Assembly: GCA_018818265.1 (NCBI GenBank)
Contig: JAHISN010000057.1
Location: 1 to 36,835, forward strand
Direction: 5' to 3'
Length of the DNA: 36,835 nucleotides
Origin: Patescibacteria group bacterium
GTDB lineage: Bacteria > Patescibacteriota > 4484-211
The translations under genes and the position numbers were made by a program. Position 1 is the stretch's first letter, and each line of letters begins with the position of its first letter. Below the pieces are notes generated by a model that saw only the letters and a program-made list of their open reading frames with translations, had not been told where the DNA came from and made no database searches. Shown here one piece after another: positions 33,509-36,835 of this stretch.

Positions 33509-36500
33509 CCATCTTATGCTTTTTTCTTTTCTTGCGCAAAGCTCCGGGTACAAAAAATACCACGCTCATCAACAACCATAACCTTTCTGGAATAACCACC
33601 AAGGTCTGATCAGTACTAGCCACATTGGCAAGATACTGCAGAATCAGCATATCGGTTCTAATTAAATTCTCTACCGGACTGGTGGTGTAGGTTCCTGATG
33701 AAGCATTAAGCGAGGCTCTGATGTAATAAAGGTCGGTCGAACCATTGACTGAGTATTTGCGCCAGTTAGTCGGATTGGCGGTCCAATAAACCGCGCCGTC
33801 TTGAGTGAGGTTGCTGGTACCATCAGTAAAGCCGGTGATTGATTCAAGACTGGCCCAGGCAGTACCGTTCCAATATTCCCAATCTAGATTTAAAGTTCCA
33901 CCGGTAGCACCAGCAGTTTCAAGGTCAACATTCACTCCCGAAAACATAGAGTCGGCGCTAAAGAAAACATATTCCCCCCTATTTGAGGCATCAACCGGCA
34001 CAAAGTCCAAAGTATAATCTTGGGCTTCGGAGAAAAGGTATTCGGAAGAATCGGCTGTATTGCCGCCTTGGGCTAAGGTAGTTGGCTCATCATCGCTGCC
34101 GCCAAAGATCATGATTTCGTCATAAATTCCATCTGCATGGTCACTAATATTAGTGTTGTCAAAATATATTGTTCCATTATCAATATCAAAAGTATTTTTA
34201 AAATCGTCATTATGGGAATGGGTTGGCTCTTGGCCGTTAATAAATATTCTTAGTGTCTCGCCTGATGAAGCTCCTGAATCCCAAGTAACCCTAAGATGTA
34301 CCCACTCTCCAGCAGTAAAGGAATAATCGGTGGGAGCAATCAAAGTATGGAAATAGTCGGCGGCGCCTTGCTCTCCATAGACAAATAAATCATTGCCATC
34401 AACCGCATTTTCTTTAGATAAAACCAAGTAATCGCCTGTTACCGCATCTCTAGCTCTAAATAAGTGATGGAGTAATCCATCAGTATGGCTCCAATTGGGT
34501 TTAAACCAAAATTCTATTGAGCCATTGATTTGGTCAAAATTAGAACTAATATCAGTAATTTCGATTTCGTCATCTGAAGCATTCACCCGGAATCCGTTCC
34601 CGTATTTACCGGGCACAATATCATCTGATTCTATGGTAGCTGTGCTGTAAGTAGTGCCCACGTCCGGAGTAGATATGGCTGAAATGCTTTCACAGCTTGA
34701 GTACCATAATAGCTCGTCGGCAAAATAAGCGTCGGAAATAGGCACATAGTCCACATTATAATCCGTCCCTTCGGTCAGACCTGAACCCTCCATAGTGACT
34801 GAAGAAGGCTTGTCATTCAATTGATACTTTCTAATCTTGTACATCGGTTTATGGCGGTTCATTGAAGAAACCACCGTTCCAATGGCATGGCCGATAACAG
34901 AAAGTTCTCCGCTGGCAGGGATACCAGTAAAGGTAGTCGCCGTTGTGCCCGTATAGGAAAACTTGTCGCCGTCAATATAGGCCACGCTGGGAGCGGTAGG
35001 AAAACCGGTAGTTGAACCAACCGTAATCGAGGTAACACCGGCAACTACCGCCGTGGTGGCAACAGCCGTCGAAGCATTTGCTCCCCCATCAATATCCAAA
35101 TTCACTTGCGAGCCCGAAGCCTCAACCGTATAAACTCCTTCGGCTTCGTTGTAGTGGTCAGGGATGAAGCCGGTGGTCCAGGTGGGTGTACCATACAAGG
35201 TACAATCATTATTGTTGCTTGTTTCATCATAATGAGTAGTACCCGTATTTTCGTCTACTTTCCAATATCCCACCAAATTAGACTCGTTGCCGGTTAACTC
35301 CTTATACATATTTTGTTGAAGATCACTAGCTGACCTCACCGTACTCCACATTCTCCCCTCATCCAGAACCCCGTAAAAGTTAGCCCCAAACCGAAGATTA
35401 CTAAGCGCATCACTCCCAGGTGAACCAACTCCTGCCCCGGAAGTCGCCACATTTACTCCATTCTGAAAAAGTCTAACAATATTATCTGCAGTACTCCAAG
35501 TCATGGTCACATGAACCCATTGCTTGGTCGGAATAGCAGTCGTAGTAACAGCCTCGGCATCCGTATCAGTATAATCAATGAATCCGCTTAAATACCCAGT
35601 AGTAGCATTAACTCTAAGCCGTTTGGTGGCTAAATTCTTATAAAAGATTGAACGATTAGTAGCGTCAATAGCTTCAACATATATCCAAGCTTCCCAAGTC
35701 AAGGCGGTTAAATCATTAATTGAAGAATCCAGCCCACATTCAGTGTAATAACCCAAAGTAGAAGGAAACTTCAACCCCGGGGAGGCAGGCGCATCATTCC
35801 ACTCACTCCCAGTAGTAAAATCCAAAATATCCGGGTTTCTGAAGTCATTGATATAGCCTTCCCGCTCGGCTTCAGTATCCAGATCGTCTTCGGCAAGCAT
35901 CAGGAAAAACCACTTGGCATAGTGTTTACCAATGGTTAGATGATCTTGTTCCCGGGTAGTAATCAAATCTTGGGTTGTTCCTCCGGAAATAACATTGTTT
36001 TCATCCCAAGCCCAAGTATCAGAACCACCGGTATCATCGTACCAACCAGCTCGCATTACACCAACAAAGGCATCCTGGTAGGTATCTGAGCCGGTACCGG
36101 GAAGGACCACATATTTATTGGAATCTTCAAACACTGCCCCGTCAGTGCTTGTATTGCTTTCTGTGCTTCCATCTCCGTAAAGAATAGTAGGGGTAGCAGT
36201 ATCGTCAAAAGCAGCATCAGTTACGTCAGCATATACTCCCAGCCAGTCGTATCCATTTAAACCAACAGCGGTATCTAGGGTTATTCCCGTACTTCGGAAG
36301 TCAGTCATTGTTTCCACAAACATGCCTTCCGTAGTAAACGTGTAATCCTCAACAACTGTAATTTTATCCGTTCCATCGGTTAAGCAAGCTCCTCCGGCAG
36401 CAGTATCAAAACAACCCTCAACTCTTATTTTTACACGGACACTGCTCGATTCTAAAATAGTAGTTGTCCTAGAGGCATCCCACCGCAACAAATACCTTAC

Positions 36501-36835
36501 AGTCGCCTCTACTATATGGGGGCCAACTATTTCATGAGTAGGATTGGGACTGCTATCACTCTGAGCTCGGTCATAGAACAATATATAATCTTGAGTGTCC
36601 CCCGTCTCCATAATCGCCCGGTAGCGATTGGGAACATCGATTTGGATAGAACCTTCGGAAAGACGGATTGCCTCTGAAGTAATCACAAAAGTCTGGTCAT
36701 TGGTAGAAATGTCACCCAGGTATTGGAAAAGGAGAATGTCGGTCCATGCTCTTTTGATCACCGGCGCAGTAGTATAGGCCCCTGAAGAAGTACCTCTCAC
36801 CCAATAAAGAGTTCTCTCGCCGGTGGAATCACCCA
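33501..36835 (-). CDS. Giant surface protein with at least two LamG/ConA-like domains and a C-terminal CTERM-like sorting signal; 5' end beyond the window
   Basis: LamG-like segments (LTWEAWIYVEAIDATNRSIFYK...; GSIEFWFKPNWSHTDGLLHHLFRA...); C-terminus VVIPERLWLLMSVVFFVPGALRKKRKKHKMVK; frame stays open to the window edge. Confidence 0.85.
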   Translation of the reverse strand, partial: GDSTGERTLYWVRGTSSGAYTTAPVIKRAWTDILLFQYLGDISTNDQTFVITSEAIRLSEGSIQIDVPNRYRAIMETGDTQDYILFYDRAQSDSSPNPTHEIVGPHIVEATVRYLLRWDASRTTTILESSSVRVKIRVEGCFDTAAGGACLTDGTDKITVVEDYTFTTEGMFVETMTDFRSTGITLDTAVGLNGYDWLGVYADVTDAAFDDTATPTILYGDGSTESNTSTDGAVFEDSNKYVVLPGTGSDTYQDAFVGVMRAGWYDDTGGSDTWAWDENNVISGGTTQDLITTREQDHLTIGKHYAKWFFLMLAEDDLDTEAEREGYINDFRNPDILDFTTGSEWNDAPASPGLKFPSTLGYYTECGLDSSINDLTALTWEAWIYVEAIDATNRSIFYKNLATKRLRVNATTGYLSGFIDYTDTDAEAVTTTAIPTKQWVHVTMTWSTADNIVRLFQNGVNVATSGAGVGSPGSDALSNLRFGANFYGVLDEGRMWSTVRSASDLQQNMYKELTGNESNLVGYWKVDENTGTTHYDETSNNNDCTLYGTPTWTTGFIPDHYNEAEGVYTVEASGSQVNLDIDGGANASTAVATTAVVAGVTSITVGSTTGFPTAPSVAYIDGDKFSYTGTTATTFTGIPASGELSVIGHAIGTVVSSMNRHKPMYKIRKYQLNDKPSSVTMEGSGLTEGTDYNVDYVPISDAYFADELLWYSSCESISAISTPDVGTTYSTATIESDDIVPGKYGNGFRVNASDDEIEITDISSNFDQINGSIEFWFKPNWSHTDGLLHHLFRARDAVTGDYLVLSKENAVDGNDLFVYGEQGAADYFHTLIAPTDYSFTAGEWVHLRVTWDSGASSGETLRIFINGQEPTHSHNDDFKNTFDIDNGTIYFDNTNISDHADGIYDEIMIFGGSDDEPTTLAQGGNTADSSEYLFSEAQDYTLDFVPVDASNRGEYVFFSADSMFSGVNVDLETAGATGGTLNLDWEYWNGTAWASLESITGFTDGTSNLTQDGAVYWTANPTNWRKYSVNGSTDLYYIRASLNASSGTYTTSPVENLIRTDMLILQYLANVASTDQTLVVIPERLWLLMSVVFFVPGALRKKRKKHKMVK

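Overview
The window looks like a chromosomal segment of a Patescibacteria/CPR-type bacterium. This is inferred from the mix of DUF4012, T4SS-type pilin and pilMNO genes, short intergenic regions and palindrome-rich spacers. Recognisable housekeeping blocks are nusB-rnc-rpsP-khpA, pilMNO, pheST, rplT-rpmI-infC-thrS, map, rarA, trx-gap, a UvrD/PcrA-type helicase, pnp and rpsO. There is also an SDR-epimerase/DUF4012 fusion and an L,D-transpeptidase/CapA fusion. A 14.7-17.8 kb accessory cassette holds small membrane proteins, a YwbE-like protein, a zinc-ribbon microprotein and an MFS transporter. The most interesting observations are: (1) a minus-strand operon at 32.3-36.8 kb that encodes a giant LamG surface protein ending in a PEP-CTERM-like tripartite signal (IPERLW + TM + RKKRKK), a four-helix-bundle protein and an exosortase-like Cys/Arg/His membrane protein, i.e. 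a candidate unnamed exosortase/substrate pair; (2) a structured repeat with a conserved 27-nt core and changing but still-paired stems, in sense orientation upstream of nusB (two copies) and pilM (one copy); (3) repeated in-frame insertion of palindromic or tandem intergenic-type repeats into conserved genes (ThrS, PheT, DUF2156, four-helix-bundle), resembling Rickettsia palindromic elements; (4) extended -10 promoters 6-7 nt before start codons, suggesting leaderless mRNAs. No tRNA, rRNA or CRISPR array was recognised. All calls come from reading the sequence and ORF track; no searches or folding programs were run.
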